49,025 bases of DNA. Origin: CAYVUM01 sp964619055 (GTDB taxonomy: Bacteria; Pseudomonadota; Alphaproteobacteria; Rhodospirillales; Defluviicoccaceae). The DNA lies in the NCBI GenBank assembly GCA_964619055.1, contig CAZUDB010000024.1, positions 1 to 49,025 on the forward strand, read 5' to 3'. The number at the start of each line of letters is the position of its first letter. Positions within the stretch are counted from its first letter, which is position 1. The notes beneath the pieces were generated by a model that did no database searches, was not told the DNA's origin, and saw only the letters and a program-made list of their open reading frames with translations. Shown one piece after another: positions 32,158-41,668 of the stretch. The position numbers and the translations under genes are program-made.

Positions 32158-33951
32158 ATGGACGAACCGTTTTTTAGCCGTGCCCGCCGGCTTGGCTTTC
32201 GCCGCCGGTCCATGGCGACGTTGCTGTGCCTGTACCTCGCGACCACCGCATTCGAGGGTATCGGGATCGGCATGGCATTGCCGATCTTTCAGTTCATCCA
32301 AGCTGGTGAAGACCTCAATGCGCTGACGGCGGACTCCAGGTTGTGGCAGATGTTGGTTGAGGCCTTCGGTTTCGTGGGCGTGCCGGTGTCGCTTGCCTCA
32401 CTCCTGATCGCGGCCTTCCTCAGCATTGTCTGCCGCCAGGTTTTCATCTACCTGCGAATGACTTACACGGCGCGCGTTCGCAGCAATCTGATTGCCGACC
32501 TGCAGAAACGGATGTTTCAAGGCTACCTGGGCGCATCCATCGACTACCATGAACGCGAAGCGTCAGGAAAAAGCGTTGATGATTTCGTGCGCCAGTCCGA
32601 GCGTGCAATCAACCATATCATCCACCAGTTGGATTTCCTCGGCTTCTCGATCCTGGCGGCCATGTATGCCGTTGTGTTGGTGGTACTGTCTCCAACGATG
32701 GCCGCGCTGGGAGCGGTCGTCCTCGGCGGTGTGGCGTTCGCGCTGCGTGGCCTTCTGCACAGAACCAGGCAAGTCGGATACGGATTTACGGAAGCGATGC
32801 AGCGGCTTTCGGGGTACTTGGCCGAACGGTTGACCCAGATCAGGCTGATCCGGTTGTCCGGCACCGAGGCCAACGAGGCACGCCACTTTCGCCAACTGGC
32901 GGACGTCCAACGAGATCGCGCGACGGCCACGTTGTATTTGGCGGCCCAACAAGCAACGCTCATGGAGCCAATGGTTGCCGGCGCTGCGCTGGTCCTGGTT
33001 TACGTCGGTGTTCGTCTGGCTGGGCTTGGTATCGACACGCTCGGGTTGTTTATCCTGGTGCTGGTGCGGATGCTGCCGATCTTTCGACAGGTGCTAACAA
33101 CGCGCCAGGTTGTGTTGACGACCGAGGGATCGGCCGCAGCAGTGCTGGAACGGCTGGACGCCGTTGCAGCTGCTGCGGAAGGCACGGCCGCCGGTAAGGG
33201 TTTTACCGAACTGGACCGCGAGATCCGGTTTGAGGCCGTATCCTTCACCTATCCCGATGCACCCCAGCGGGCCCTGGAGGGTGTCAATCTGGTCATTCCC
33301 GCCCGACGCCTCACCGCTTTGGTTGGCCCTTCCGGTGGCGGCAAATCGACGCTTGTTGATCTGCTACCGCGCATGCGCGAGCCGACGTCCGGGCGGATCC
33401 TTTTCGACGACATTGCGCTCACCGACATCGACCGAAACCAGCTGAGGGCTTCGATCGGCTTCGTTCCGCAAACACCGCTGATTCTCAGTGGCACGCCTGC
33501 CGATCACATCCGCTACGGCTGTGATGGCGCCGGTGTCGACGAGATCCGCGAGGCTGCCAGGCGCGCCGGTGCCCACGATTTCATCATGGCGCTGACCAAA
33601 GGCTATGATACGCAACTGCCAGCGGGCGGAATTGGCCTATCCGGCGGCCAGCGGCAACGCCTGGATTTGGCGCGGGCGCTCTTACGCCGGGCGACCATTT
33701 TGGTTCTCGATGAACCCACCAGCCATCTTGACGCTGACTCCGAAGGCCTGTTCCGTCAGACGTTGCAGGAGCTGCGGTCGAGCCGGGACATGACGATCAT
33801 CGTCATCGGTCACCACCTCGTCACGGTGGCGGCCGCGGATCAGATCGTCGTGATGGCGGGTGGTCGCATCGATGCGGTCGGTCATCACGATGCGCTGCTG
33901 GCCGAGGACGGCTGGTATGCGCGTGCTTTTCGCAAACAGGCGACGGCCTGA
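32158..33951 (+). CDS. ABC exporter, fused membrane and ATPase domains
   Basis: A 597-residue half-transporter of the type IV (MsbA/PglK) fold. About six membrane helices occupy residues 1-310, including a cytoplasmic coupling region around RLSGYLAERLTQIRLIRLSG. The ATPase domain then shows Walker A GPSGGGKST, Q-loop (FVPQTPLIL), signature LSGGQRQR, Walker B ILVLDEPTSHLD with catalytic Glu, and the H-loop IVIGHHLVTV, all intact. It should work as a homodimer exporting a lipid, lipid-linked glycan or peptide; the neighbours do not define the cargo. The ATG at 32158 has GAGGG at rather short spacing; a later ATG at 32212 would remove part of the first helix region. It stands 143 bases after the aquaporin gene and converges on the next cluster. 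Confidence 0.9.
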   Translation: MDEPFFSRARRLGFRRRSMATLLCLYLATTAFEGIGIGMALPIFQFIQAGEDLNALTADSRLWQMLVEAFGFVGVPVSLASLLIAAFLSIVCRQVFIYLRMTYTARVRSNLIADLQKRMFQGYLGASIDYHEREASGKSVDDFVRQSERAINHIIHQLDFLGFSILAAMYAVVLVVLSPTMAALGAVVLGGVAFALRGLLHRTRQVGYGFTEAMQRLSGYLAERLTQIRLIRLSGTEANEARHFRQLADVQRDRATATLYLAAQQATLMEPMVAGAALVLVYVGVRLAGLGIDTLGLFILVLVRMLPIFRQVLTTRQVVLTTEGSAAAVLERLDAVAAAAEGTAAGKGFTELDREIRFEAVSFTYPDAPQRALEGVNLVIPARRLTALVGPSGGGKSTLVDLLPRMREPTSGRILFDDIALTDIDRNQLRASIGFVPQTPLILSGTPADHIRYGCDGAGVDEIREAARRAGAHDFIMALTKGYDTQLPAGGIGLSGGQRQRLDLARALLRRATILVLDEPTSHLDADSEGLFRQTLQELRSSRDMTIIVIGHHLVTVAAADQIVVMAGGRIDAVGHHDALLAEDGWYARAFRKQATA

Positions 33952-33987
33952 TCGACATCGCGGTTCGCTGTTGTGGCCGCTACGCCG

Positions 33988-36168
33988 CTAACGGCCCTCC
34001 CGCCACCAGGCGGCCCCGAGAGCGCCGAGAGCCAGCGCGAGGAACACAAGGGCCGACATCAGCGGCACCCGCTGAACGCCCGTGACCACGGAGGCTCCGT
34101 TTCGCCGCAAGCCCATCCAGCCCTCACCCGCCGTGTCGCGACCCGGCAGGACGCGGCGCATGGATGGCAGGCCGTCCGCCAGCCATGACACACTTCCGTC
34201 GGTGGCGGCTGCGACGGGTCCCAAGTAATCTGCCGTCGCCCGGAGATCGGCCAGCTCGATCGAGTTGAGCGGGCCTGAGGCGGCAAATGTGGTCTGGTCA
34301 CCGTCCCCAATGAGCCAGAGCCCACTTTGATCGGCAGCCGTTACGGCTTCGGCGAGACCGTTGGGGCTGGGCTCCAGGACCAGTTCGCGCGTGGTGCCAT
34401 CGGGTGCCGTAACGATGATCTCTATGGGCTCTGGTGACAGGCTTCGACGCTGAATGACGAGGTCATCGCCGTCGACGCTGGCCGTGAGCCGTTCCTCCTC
34501 CAGTTCGGGTTCCCGCATGAGCCAGTGGACGAGGCGGCGCAGCAACTCACCATGCGGACCGCCCCCGTCATATCCACGTGCCCACAACCAAAGATGGTCG
34601 CTCAGAAGCTGAGCAATGCGGCCGGAACCCACTCGATCCACGACCAACAACGGACGACCGCCCGGACCGGTCATCAACGTGTCGCCAGAGCGCTCTTCCG
34701 CTTCGACCAACCGGAACCAACGACCCCATACCGGCTCGGAAGCGGCATCGCCCGAACCCGCGCCGACGATGCTCTCTCCCGGCAGCGCGGAGGTGACAGG
34801 ATGGCGGTGACCCAGCACCGTAATCGATGGCCGAAAAGCTTCTTCGATGATATTGCCGGTCGGGGCCGTCGGCATGACTTCCCCAAGGGGCGTGCGAAAT
34901 AGGGACAGCGGTGTCGCAAACTCCGGTCCGACCGCCAGCAGCAGGGCCCCGCCCGCCCGCACAAAATCGCTTGTTCGCGCCAGGTAACGCCAAGGCAGCA
35001 CACCGCGCAGGACGTAGCGGTCGAAGACGATAAGATCGAATTCGTACAGCTTTTCCTCGAACAACTCGTCCACCGGAAAAGCAATCAGGGAAAGCTCATT
35101 AATTGCCGCGGCATCATCCTTGTCGGGCGGCCGGAGGATCGTGAAGTGGACGAGATCAACGGCCGGATCCGACTTTAGGAGATTGCGCCAAGTCCGCTCG
35201 CCCGGGTGGGGCTGACCGGAAACCAGCAGCACGCGCAAGCGGTCGCGCACACCGTTGACGACCACCACACTGCGGTTGTTCAGCGCCGACACCTCGTCGG
35301 GGGTTGCTTCTACGTCCAACTCCACAACGGTTGGTCCCGCATGATTGAGGGTCAGAGGTACCGGCACCGATCGACCGGGTGGCAGCGAAAGGAGGGTTTC
35401 ACGATCGCCGTCAACACGGAGACGCACGGTCGCGTGCGGAGCCGTGCCGTCAGACTGACCGGACCCGACTTCCTCGACGCGGATGGACATGGCCAGCGGC
35501 TGGCCGACAAGGCCGAAGGCTGGTGCCTGGTCCACGATGATCCGGCGGTCACGTTCACCGGGCCGTCCGGTGAGAAGCACGTGCACGGGCGCATCTGGCA
35601 GCGCGTCCACGTCAAGCCGGTCAACGGCCGACAGCAGCTGATCGCCCGGCTGTTCGGACGCGTCACTACCGGAAAGGACTGGGATATCGGCGACTTGCCC
35701 GTCGGTGATCATGATCACGCCGGCAAGCCGGGCCAGCGGTACATCGACAAGAGCACGATCGAGGGCGCCGAGCAGGCGTGTACCGCGGGCCTCGTCGCCA
35801 TCCTCGGGTGAGGGCGAGCCCGCCCAGACGAATCGCGTCTCCAAATCCGGATAGGCGCCGAGGCGTTCGCGCAGTGCGCCGATCGCCGCCTGGGTTGCCT
35901 CGGTTCGTCCGGCGACGGATTGGCTCTTCGACTCATCGACAACCACGACTGCAATGTCGGGCTCCGGTGAGCGTTGCTCCCGGACAACGGCCGGGTTCAG
36001 AAGTGCTGCCACCAGCACGATGGCTACGGCGAGCCGGAGCGGCCAGCCGCGGGCGCGCCGCCAGATACTGATGGCCACGAGCATGACCGCGATAGCACCG
36101 AGGGCGGCGATCAGCGGCCACGGCACCACGGGCGCCACGGTGATCGAGCCGGCGAGCGCGCCCGTCAT
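33988..36168 (-). CDS. Large membrane protein with VWA-like and glutamine amidotransferase-like domains
   Basis: A 726-residue protein with two N-terminal membrane helices (PLIAALGAIAVMLVAISIW, LAVAIVLVAALL), a VWA-like segment (IAVVVVDESKSQSV, later GVIMITDGQVAD), a beta-sandwich middle part, a class I glutamine-amidotransferase-like domain (VLLVSGQPHPGERTWRNLL, LIVFDRYVLRG, GGALLLAVGPEF), and a last C-terminal helix. The amidotransferase-like region shows no obvious catalytic Cys, so it is probably a non-enzymatic ligand or scaffold fold. It is the last gene of MoxR-DUF58-DUF4159-this gene, overlapping the previous stop by ATGA. Such clusters (MoxR with Bat/VWA-type membrane proteins) are thought to assemble or protect envelope or metal-dependent complexes; no target is known here. 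Confidence 0.8.
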   Translation of the reverse strand: MTGALAGSITVAPVVPWPLIAALGAIAVMLVAISIWRRARGWPLRLAVAIVLVAALLNPAVVREQRSPEPDIAVVVVDESKSQSVAGRTEATQAAIGALRERLGAYPDLETRFVWAGSPSPEDGDEARGTRLLGALDRALVDVPLARLAGVIMITDGQVADIPVLSGSDASEQPGDQLLSAVDRLDVDALPDAPVHVLLTGRPGERDRRIIVDQAPAFGLVGQPLAMSIRVEEVGSGQSDGTAPHATVRLRVDGDRETLLSLPPGRSVPVPLTLNHAGPTVVELDVEATPDEVSALNNRSVVVVNGVRDRLRVLLVSGQPHPGERTWRNLLKSDPAVDLVHFTILRPPDKDDAAAINELSLIAFPVDELFEEKLYEFDLIVFDRYVLRGVLPWRYLARTSDFVRAGGALLLAVGPEFATPLSLFRTPLGEVMPTAPTGNIIEEAFRPSITVLGHRHPVTSALPGESIVGAGSGDAASEPVWGRWFRLVEAEERSGDTLMTGPGGRPLLVVDRVGSGRIAQLLSDHLWLWARGYDGGGPHGELLRRLVHWLMREPELEEERLTASVDGDDLVIQRRSLSPEPIEIIVTAPDGTTRELVLEPSPNGLAEAVTAADQSGLWLIGDGDQTTFAASGPLNSIELADLRATADYLGPVAAATDGSVSWLADGLPSMRRVLPGRDTAGEGWMGLRRNGASVVTGVQRVPLMSALVFLALALGALGAAWWREGR

Positions 36169-38939
36169 TGCTCAAGCCGCTCCAAGATCGCCGGCAGATG
36201 GACCTGATCGGCTTTGTAATTGCCCGTCAGCACGTGCATCACGAGGTTGATGCCGAAGCGATAGGCCAATTCCCGCTGGCGCTCACCGCCCGGCACAACG
36301 GCAAACATCGGCCGGCGCCTCTCATCCAGGGCCCAGGCGCCGGCCCAATCATGACCACCGGCAACGACGGCCGTAACCCCATCGTGAAGGGCACTGCCTT
36401 CGCGCTCCACCCAGACCAGGCCGCCTGTCCATCGTCCCGGAAAAGCGTCGAGCAAGTAGTACGAACGCCCGAGCACATGTTCGGGCGGAACGGAGACGAG
36501 GGCCGGCAGATCCAGCACGTTCGCCAACGCGCGCAAGTTACCTGAGCGCTGCCCGCCCATGCCCTGGTCCCGAGTGTCAAACAGGATCGTTCCGCCGTTT
36601 GCCAGATAGACCTTGAGCGCTTCCGCCGCCCGGGGCGACGGTAAATCGGCACCGGGGAGTAGTGGCCAATACAGCAGCGGAAAAAAGGCGAGTTCGTCGT
36701 CGGCAGGATTGACCGCAACGGGCGTCCCCAGTTCCACGGCCGTACGCCGCTCGATCAGCGCCGACAGCCCGGCAAGCCCAGCATCACTGACGGCATCGAC
36801 GGCGGCGTCGCCTGTGACGATCCAGGCGAGGCGCGTCTCTAGCGTTTCCGCCACGGCGGTGCCGTCCGCGACCACCGTTTGTGACCACGATGTCATGGGC
36901 GTGACCAGAACCAACAGGGCGATCGCGGCCGTGCCCGTTACAGCGCGCCTTGCCCGCAGTCGCAGCAATCCCCGCAGCCAGAGGCTAACGACCATGTCGA
37001 TTAGCGCCAAGGCCAGCGCAGCGGCTAGCAGCCATGGTGCCAACGGGGTTTCCTCCGCCAGTTCGTAGCCGCCTAGAGCGATGCCGGCGGGAAGAGGGCC
37101 TAACAGCTTCGGTTGGGCTAACTGGGCACTCAGGTTCAGGGCACGACGGTCCTGGCCGTGGCCATAGAGGCCGGGCGGGTGGCGAGGCCCGATCGCTGTG
37201 ACCGCAAACGCGTCAGCATCGATGGGTCGCGCCGAAGACGAGGGGGGGCCAAGCCTGCCCTTACCGTCCATGACTTCAAGGGGGCGAAGCGGTGGACCTC
37301 CGGGTCCTGCGGAAACGCCCTGGCTCAAGGCCACGATGCGTTCAAGAACTTCGACGAACAAGCCCGACAACGCGAGGTTCGACCAGGAGGGGTCGGCTGT
37401 GGTGTGGACAAGAATGATCCAACCGTCCCCACGTCGATTGCCTGTGATGAGTGGTGTTCCATCGCTAAGGCGGACGAGCGTACGAGCATCAAGATCGAGC
37501 GACGGCTCCGCCAGGACCTGGCGTTGGATCTCGACGTCCGGCGTCGCGATCAGACCCGCGAAGGGGCCGTTTTCGGCAAACGGGGCGAGCCCGGCCCGCT
37601 CACCCCACGCCAGAGCACCACCAAGGGTGCGGTCGCCGGGCCGAAGCCGAACGGGAAGTAGGTCATCGACGTCCGTGGCGGCTGCCGCTGCCAATCGGGG
37701 GCCAGCAAAGCGCAGGAGCACACCGCCGTTTTCGATCCAGTCTACCAAGTCGATGCGCGACGAGCCTTCCGGCACGTCTCCATCGGCAATGATTACTACA
37801 GCGAGTTCCCGATTCAAGAGGACGTCAAGGCTATCCTGATGGACCTGGGCCACGGGCTCCAGAGCCCTGGAGAGGTAATACGCGGCGCCGAGCAGCGGCA
37901 GGTCCGGTGTCGTACCTCCAGGTGCGACGATGCCAACGGGGCGGCGGCGCCAACGTTCATCCAGAAGGGCCACGCCGCCGGCGCTCGTTTCCGGTTCAAT
38001 GCGCAGGCGCGCGATCCGTCGTGCCAGATCGGGCGGCACGTCCAGGCTACCCTCAGCCCGTTCTACGCCGTTGCCGAAATCGAGGGTCAGGCGAGCAATC
38101 ACGACACCATCATCGTCGACGGCGGTCACGGTGTGCTTTCGGGAATCGCCAGAGGCCCGCTCGGCCACAATCGCCGCAGGGTCCGTTTCCCGCTTCGGCG
38201 GTCGCAGGACGACGGCGGTATCCGCCGGCTCCGGTGCTAGGACGGTGACGGCGCCAAACGGCCGCAACTGATCGGCCAGGGCCGGCAAGTCGTCACGCCC
38301 GGCCTCGGCATTGACGTCGTGACGCAGGCCGTCGCTCAGCCAGAAGATTGCCGCCGGTGGTGCGGAGGTAAGCGCCGGCATGGCCAATAGAGCACTAACA
38401 ACAGCTTTCCGATCCGAAAGCCAGGGTTTGGGCGCCAAAGCCGCGACCACAGGCCGAGCCGACGCTGCAGGCAGGACAAGTGGCTGACTGCCCAGCTTTG
38501 TGTCACCCACCGTTCCCGTCGGTTCGCGCGCGGCTGTGGTCGCGAAGATGATTTGGCGTTCATCGCGCTCGGCGCGATCGAGTAAGCCCGTCAATGCCAC
38601 AATCGTGTCATCCCAATGGACGCCCGCACCCCAACCGTCATCGACGATCAACACCACCGGACCCGAGCCCGGCAGTGACTCAGCCGCATTCAAAAGGGGA
38701 CGGGCAGCAGCCACAATGACCAGGCCCGCCAGGAACAACCGCAGAATAAGGAGCCATGGCGGGGTGCGATGAGCTGTTTCCGCTTTGGCGCGAAGACCGA
38801 GCAGCAACCGTATCGGTGGAAACCGCACGAGCAACGGCGTCGGTGGCGTCACCCGCAGCAACCACCAAATGACCGGTAAGACAATCAGCGCGGCCAGCGC
38901 AACCGGCGTCGCGAACGATAGGGCGCCAAGACTCAGCAT
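36165..38939 (-). CDS. BatA-like N-terminal / DUF4159 membrane protein
   Basis: A 924-residue protein. Residues 1-85 form the aerotolerance BatA-type N-terminal module (FATPVALAALIVLPVIWWLL, PPTPLLVRFPPIRLLLGL) with two helices. A VWA-like domain follows (VVLIVDDGWGAGVHWDD, with DGWGA in place of the MIDAS DxSxS), then long extracytoplasmic beta regions, two more helices near 665-715, and the C-terminal DUF4159 domain at about 725-920 (FFPLLYWPLL, GGTILFDTRDQG, LPALVSVPPEHVLGRSYYLL). DUF4159 is related to the glutamine-amidotransferase fold. ATG at 38939 lies 33 bases after the DUF58 gene; the stop overlaps the next start. Function unknown. Confidence 0.87.
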   Translation of the reverse strand: MLSLGALSFATPVALAALIVLPVIWWLLRVTPPTPLLVRFPPIRLLLGLRAKAETAHRTPPWLLILRLFLAGLVIVAAARPLLNAAESLPGSGPVVLIVDDGWGAGVHWDDTIVALTGLLDRAERDERQIIFATTAAREPTGTVGDTKLGSQPLVLPAASARPVVAALAPKPWLSDRKAVVSALLAMPALTSAPPAAIFWLSDGLRHDVNAEAGRDDLPALADQLRPFGAVTVLAPEPADTAVVLRPPKRETDPAAIVAERASGDSRKHTVTAVDDDGVVIARLTLDFGNGVERAEGSLDVPPDLARRIARLRIEPETSAGGVALLDERWRRRPVGIVAPGGTTPDLPLLGAAYYLSRALEPVAQVHQDSLDVLLNRELAVVIIADGDVPEGSSRIDLVDWIENGGVLLRFAGPRLAAAAATDVDDLLPVRLRPGDRTLGGALAWGERAGLAPFAENGPFAGLIATPDVEIQRQVLAEPSLDLDARTLVRLSDGTPLITGNRRGDGWIILVHTTADPSWSNLALSGLFVEVLERIVALSQGVSAGPGGPPLRPLEVMDGKGRLGPPSSSARPIDADAFAVTAIGPRHPPGLYGHGQDRRALNLSAQLAQPKLLGPLPAGIALGGYELAEETPLAPWLLAAALALALIDMVVSLWLRGLLRLRARRAVTGTAAIALLVLVTPMTSWSQTVVADGTAVAETLETRLAWIVTGDAAVDAVSDAGLAGLSALIERRTAVELGTPVAVNPADDELAFFPLLYWPLLPGADLPSPRAAEALKVYLANGGTILFDTRDQGMGGQRSGNLRALANVLDLPALVSVPPEHVLGRSYYLLDAFPGRWTGGLVWVEREGSALHDGVTAVVAGGHDWAGAWALDERRRPMFAVVPGGERQRELAYRFGINLVMHVLTGNYKADQVHLPAILERLEQ

Positions 38940-38972
38940 AGCGTGGCGAACCCGGTTTGCTCGCCAGCCATA

Positions 38973-39887
38973 TTACGGGTGCTCCGAAAGAGCCAGGTAA
39001 AGGGCAAGCAATGCCGACTGGGGCGGCCGGTCGGTGTGGTCTACCGCCAAGGTCCATCCAGCGGCACGTGCCAGCGTATTCAGTTCGGCGCGATGGGCGG
39101 CCATGGCGCCTCGATAGGTTTCGCGTACATCTTCAACTCGCCGGATCAGCACTTCGCCATCATTCTCGACCCCTTCAAACCGAACTCGCCCAGCAAAGGG
39201 TAGCGTTTCTTCAGCCGGGTCGAGAATTTGCACCAGGTGACCGCGGATTCCGCGGCCGGCATAGTGGGTGACGACGCCCTGAATATCCTCTAGCGGCGAC
39301 AGAAAGTCGCCAAACAGCACGAGGTTCGAATGGCGGGGTAGGGGCTGGGCGGTTGGCAGTCCCTGATCTTCGGCAAGCGCATCCGGCTGCCCCGAGATCG
39401 TGCCTCGGACAAGCGTGGTTGCCAGCCGCCGTACCGTCGCGCGACCCGTAGCCGGGGCCAGGTCATGACCGAGAAGCGCCATGCGCTCCCCACCGCGAGC
39501 AAGCAGCGCGGCTACGGCGAGCAACATCAGTTCGGCGCGTTCGCGCTTGGTGGGCCAATCAGGTCGGGATCGCCACTCCATGGACGGCGAGCGGTCTCGC
39601 CACAGCCAAACCGATTGTGCGGCTTCCCACTCGGTCTGGCGGATGTAGGTGCGGTGTGATCGTGCCGATTTGCGCCAGTCGATGCGACTGGCGGAGTCAC
39701 CTGGTTCGTAACGGCGGAACTGCCAGAAGGTCTCGCCCGGTCCGACTCGGCGCCGTCCATGGATACCTTGGGCAACCGTCGCCGCAATCCGTTCGGCTGC
39801 CACCAACAATGCAGGCAGGCTTGAGGCCAGCGCTTCCGCGCGCAAATAGTTGCCACCGGCATCCACTGACGATCCGCCCAAAGGCAT
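38973..39887 (-). CDS. DUF58 domain-containing protein
   Basis: A 304-residue protein with the DUF58 signature at about 47-85: RRRVGPGETFWQFRRYEPGD, then IDWRKSARSHRTYIRQTE, followed by a VWA-like core (VWLWRDRSPSMEW, HSNLVLFGDFLSPLEDIQ). DUF58 proteins are the regular partners of MoxR ATPases and probably present a substrate to them at the membrane. I take ATG at 39887; a GTG at 39974 in the same frame would overlap moxR by 25 bases and has no ribosome-binding site, though it cannot be excluded. It lies 62 bases after moxR and 33 before the DUF4159 gene, so they form one operon. Confidence 0.88.
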   Translation of the reverse strand: MPLGGSSVDAGGNYLRAEALASSLPALLVAAERIAATVAQGIHGRRRVGPGETFWQFRRYEPGDSASRIDWRKSARSHRTYIRQTEWEAAQSVWLWRDRSPSMEWRSRPDWPTKRERAELMLLAVAALLARGGERMALLGHDLAPATGRATVRRLATTLVRGTISGQPDALAEDQGLPTAQPLPRHSNLVLFGDFLSPLEDIQGVVTHYAGRGIRGHLVQILDPAEETLPFAGRVRFEGVENDGEVLIRRVEDVRETYRGAMAAHRAELNTLARAAGWTLAVDHTDRPPQSALLALYLALSEHP

Positions 39888-39949
39888 GGGGCTCTCTCTG
39901 CTCGCCGGACCGCCCGACACCGCAGACGACCAGCGCCGGCGCCACGCCG

Positions 39950-40993
39950 TCAGGATTGATCGATCCGCTCGCACAGCCGGTCAATCACAGTGTCGATGCT
40001 AATCCCCTCAGCGCGGGCAGCATAGCTGAGCGCCATGCGATGGCGCAGCACTGGATGGGCGAGTGCCAAAACGTCGTCGATGGACGGTGCGGCTCGGCCA
40101 TCAATGACGGCTCGAACACGGACTGCCCGCATCAGGGCTTGCGAGGCTCGCGGTCCCGGTCCCCAAGACACCGCATGCCGCACCTCTGCCACGTCAGTAC
40201 CCTCAGGTCGACCGCAGCGGACCAGCGTCAAGATCGCCTCCACGACACTCTCGCCGACGGGGACATGACGGATAAGGGCTTGCGCTGCCAACAACTCTTC
40301 CGCCGTCATCACTTGCTGGGGCGTTTCTTCTTCCGGCCCGGTGGTGGCGACGAGAATGTGCCGTTCCGCCTCCCGGTCGGGATGACCCACATCCACTTGC
40401 ATAAAGAATCGGTCCAGCTGTGCCTCGGGCAACGGGTAGGTGCCCTCCTGTTCGAGCGGATTTTGTGTTGCCAGCACATGAAATGGCGTTGGCAACACGT
40501 GATAGTGCCCAGCGACGGAAACGCGATGCTCCTGCATGGCCTGCAGCAGCGCCGATTGCGTGCGTGGGCTGGCCCGGTTGATTTCGTCGGCCATCAAGAG
40601 CTGGCAAAACACCGGGCCCGGAATGAAACGAAACGACCGCGTGCCGTTTTCCGACTCCTCCAACACCTCGGAGCCGAGAATATCGGCCGGCATCAGGTCC
40701 GGAGTGAACTGAACGCGCCGCTCCTGTAGGCCGAACACCGTGCCCAGTGTTTCCACCAATCGGGTTTTGCCGAGCCCAGGAACGCCAATGAGAAGCACAT
40801 GGCCACCGGCGAGCAGCGTGATCAAGGTCTCTTCGACCACGCGCTCCTGACCAAAGATGATCCGAGAAACGGCCGCGCGCGCGTCGGAGATGCGTTGGAC
40901 CAATTGACCCGTAAGTTGATCGACCTCGGAGATCGACGCACTATATGACACGTTAGTGGCGCCATTTGGTTGTGCCAAGGTTGATGGCGTCAT
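39950..40993 (-). CDS. MoxR-family AAA+ ATPase
   Basis: A 347-residue AAA+ protein of the MoxR branch, a chaperone-like ATPase that acts with VWA/DUF58 proteins in maturation of envelope or cofactor-containing complexes. It has IIFGQERVVEETLITLLAGG, Walker A GVPGLGKT at 70-77, Walker B LLMADEINRA at about 133-142, sensor 1 VLATQNPLEQEGTYPLPEAQ, and the lid domain ending in VLRHRMALSYAARAEG. ATG at 40993 follows GGAG at a normal distance; the frame is open to a GTG at 41026 that would run into the divergent gene's leader. First gene of the four-gene cluster, divergent from the DUF1285 gene with only 48 bases between. Confidence 0.94.
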   Translation of the reverse strand: MTPSTLAQPNGATNVSYSASISEVDQLTGQLVQRISDARAAVSRIIFGQERVVEETLITLLAGGHVLLIGVPGLGKTRLVETLGTVFGLQERRVQFTPDLMPADILGSEVLEESENGTRSFRFIPGPVFCQLLMADEINRASPRTQSALLQAMQEHRVSVAGHYHVLPTPFHVLATQNPLEQEGTYPLPEAQLDRFFMQVDVGHPDREAERHILVATTGPEEETPQQVMTAEELLAAQALIRHVPVGESVVEAILTLVRCGRPEGTDVAEVRHAVSWGPGPRASQALMRAVRVRAVIDGRAAPSIDDVLALAHPVLRHRMALSYAARAEGISIDTVIDRLCERIDQS

Positions 40994-41041
40994 GACACCC
41001 GCTCCAAATTCCGCCCAATCGAACACTTGACCGGGACCCCA

Positions 41042-41668
41042 ATGTCAAAACATGAGCTAGCCATGGATCCCGTTAACCTCGAAGTTCATGACGCGCCCAT
41101 CGAATTTCCCGACTCCGTTCCACCGGCCGGTGCTCGGGGACGCGTCATCTGCGATGACATCAATATAAGGATCGATCGGGACGGCGTCTGGTATTATGAG
41201 GGCTCGCCGATCGGTCGCAAGGAGTTGGTTTGCCTGTTCGCATCGGTGCTGTTCCGCGATTCGGCGGGGCGGTACTGGCTTGTGACACCGGCTGAAATGT
41301 GCCAAGTCCACGTGGACGACGTTCCATTTCTCGGCGTGGAGTTGTTTGCGGCCGGTTGCGGTGCGGAACAGGTCTTAAGTGTCCGCACTAACATCGACGA
41401 GATCGTGACTCTGGACCGAGATCACCCGCTTAAAGTGGTTCACGATCCGGTGACCAATGAGCCGCGGCCATATTTGCGCGTGCGCCCCGGGCTGAGCGCG
41501 CGGATCAGTCGCCCGGTATTCTACGAACTAGTCGAACTCGGCGTTCCCGGTACCGATGCCAAGGAGCCGATTGCCGATCGGGACGCAGCGCCTAGCAACG
41601 CGACGGTAGTGGGTGTGTGGAGCAGCGGCGAGTTTTTTCCTCTCGGACGGCTAGACCAAGCGCTGTGA
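41042..41668 (+). CDS. DUF1285 family protein
   Basis: A 208-residue cytosolic protein of the DUF1285 family (INIRIDRDGVWYYEGSPIGR, then LVCLFASVLFRDSAGRYWLV and TPAEMCQVHVDDVPFLGVEL). Solved family members have a two-domain beta fold with possible ligand-binding cleft; the biological role is not known. ATG at 41042 is chosen as the first ATG; another at 41063 is possible. Its stop overlaps the next gene's GTG start (GTGA at 41665), so translation is coupled with the Nudix protein, suggesting a shared housekeeping context with nucleotide or tRNA metabolism. Confidence 0.88.
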   Translation: MSKHELAMDPVNLEVHDAPIEFPDSVPPAGARGRVICDDINIRIDRDGVWYYEGSPIGRKELVCLFASVLFRDSAGRYWLVTPAEMCQVHVDDVPFLGVELFAAGCGAEQVLSVRTNIDEIVTLDRDHPLKVVHDPVTNEPRPYLRVRPGLSARISRPVFYELVELGVPGTDAKEPIADRDAAPSNATVVGVWSSGEFFPLGRLDQAL

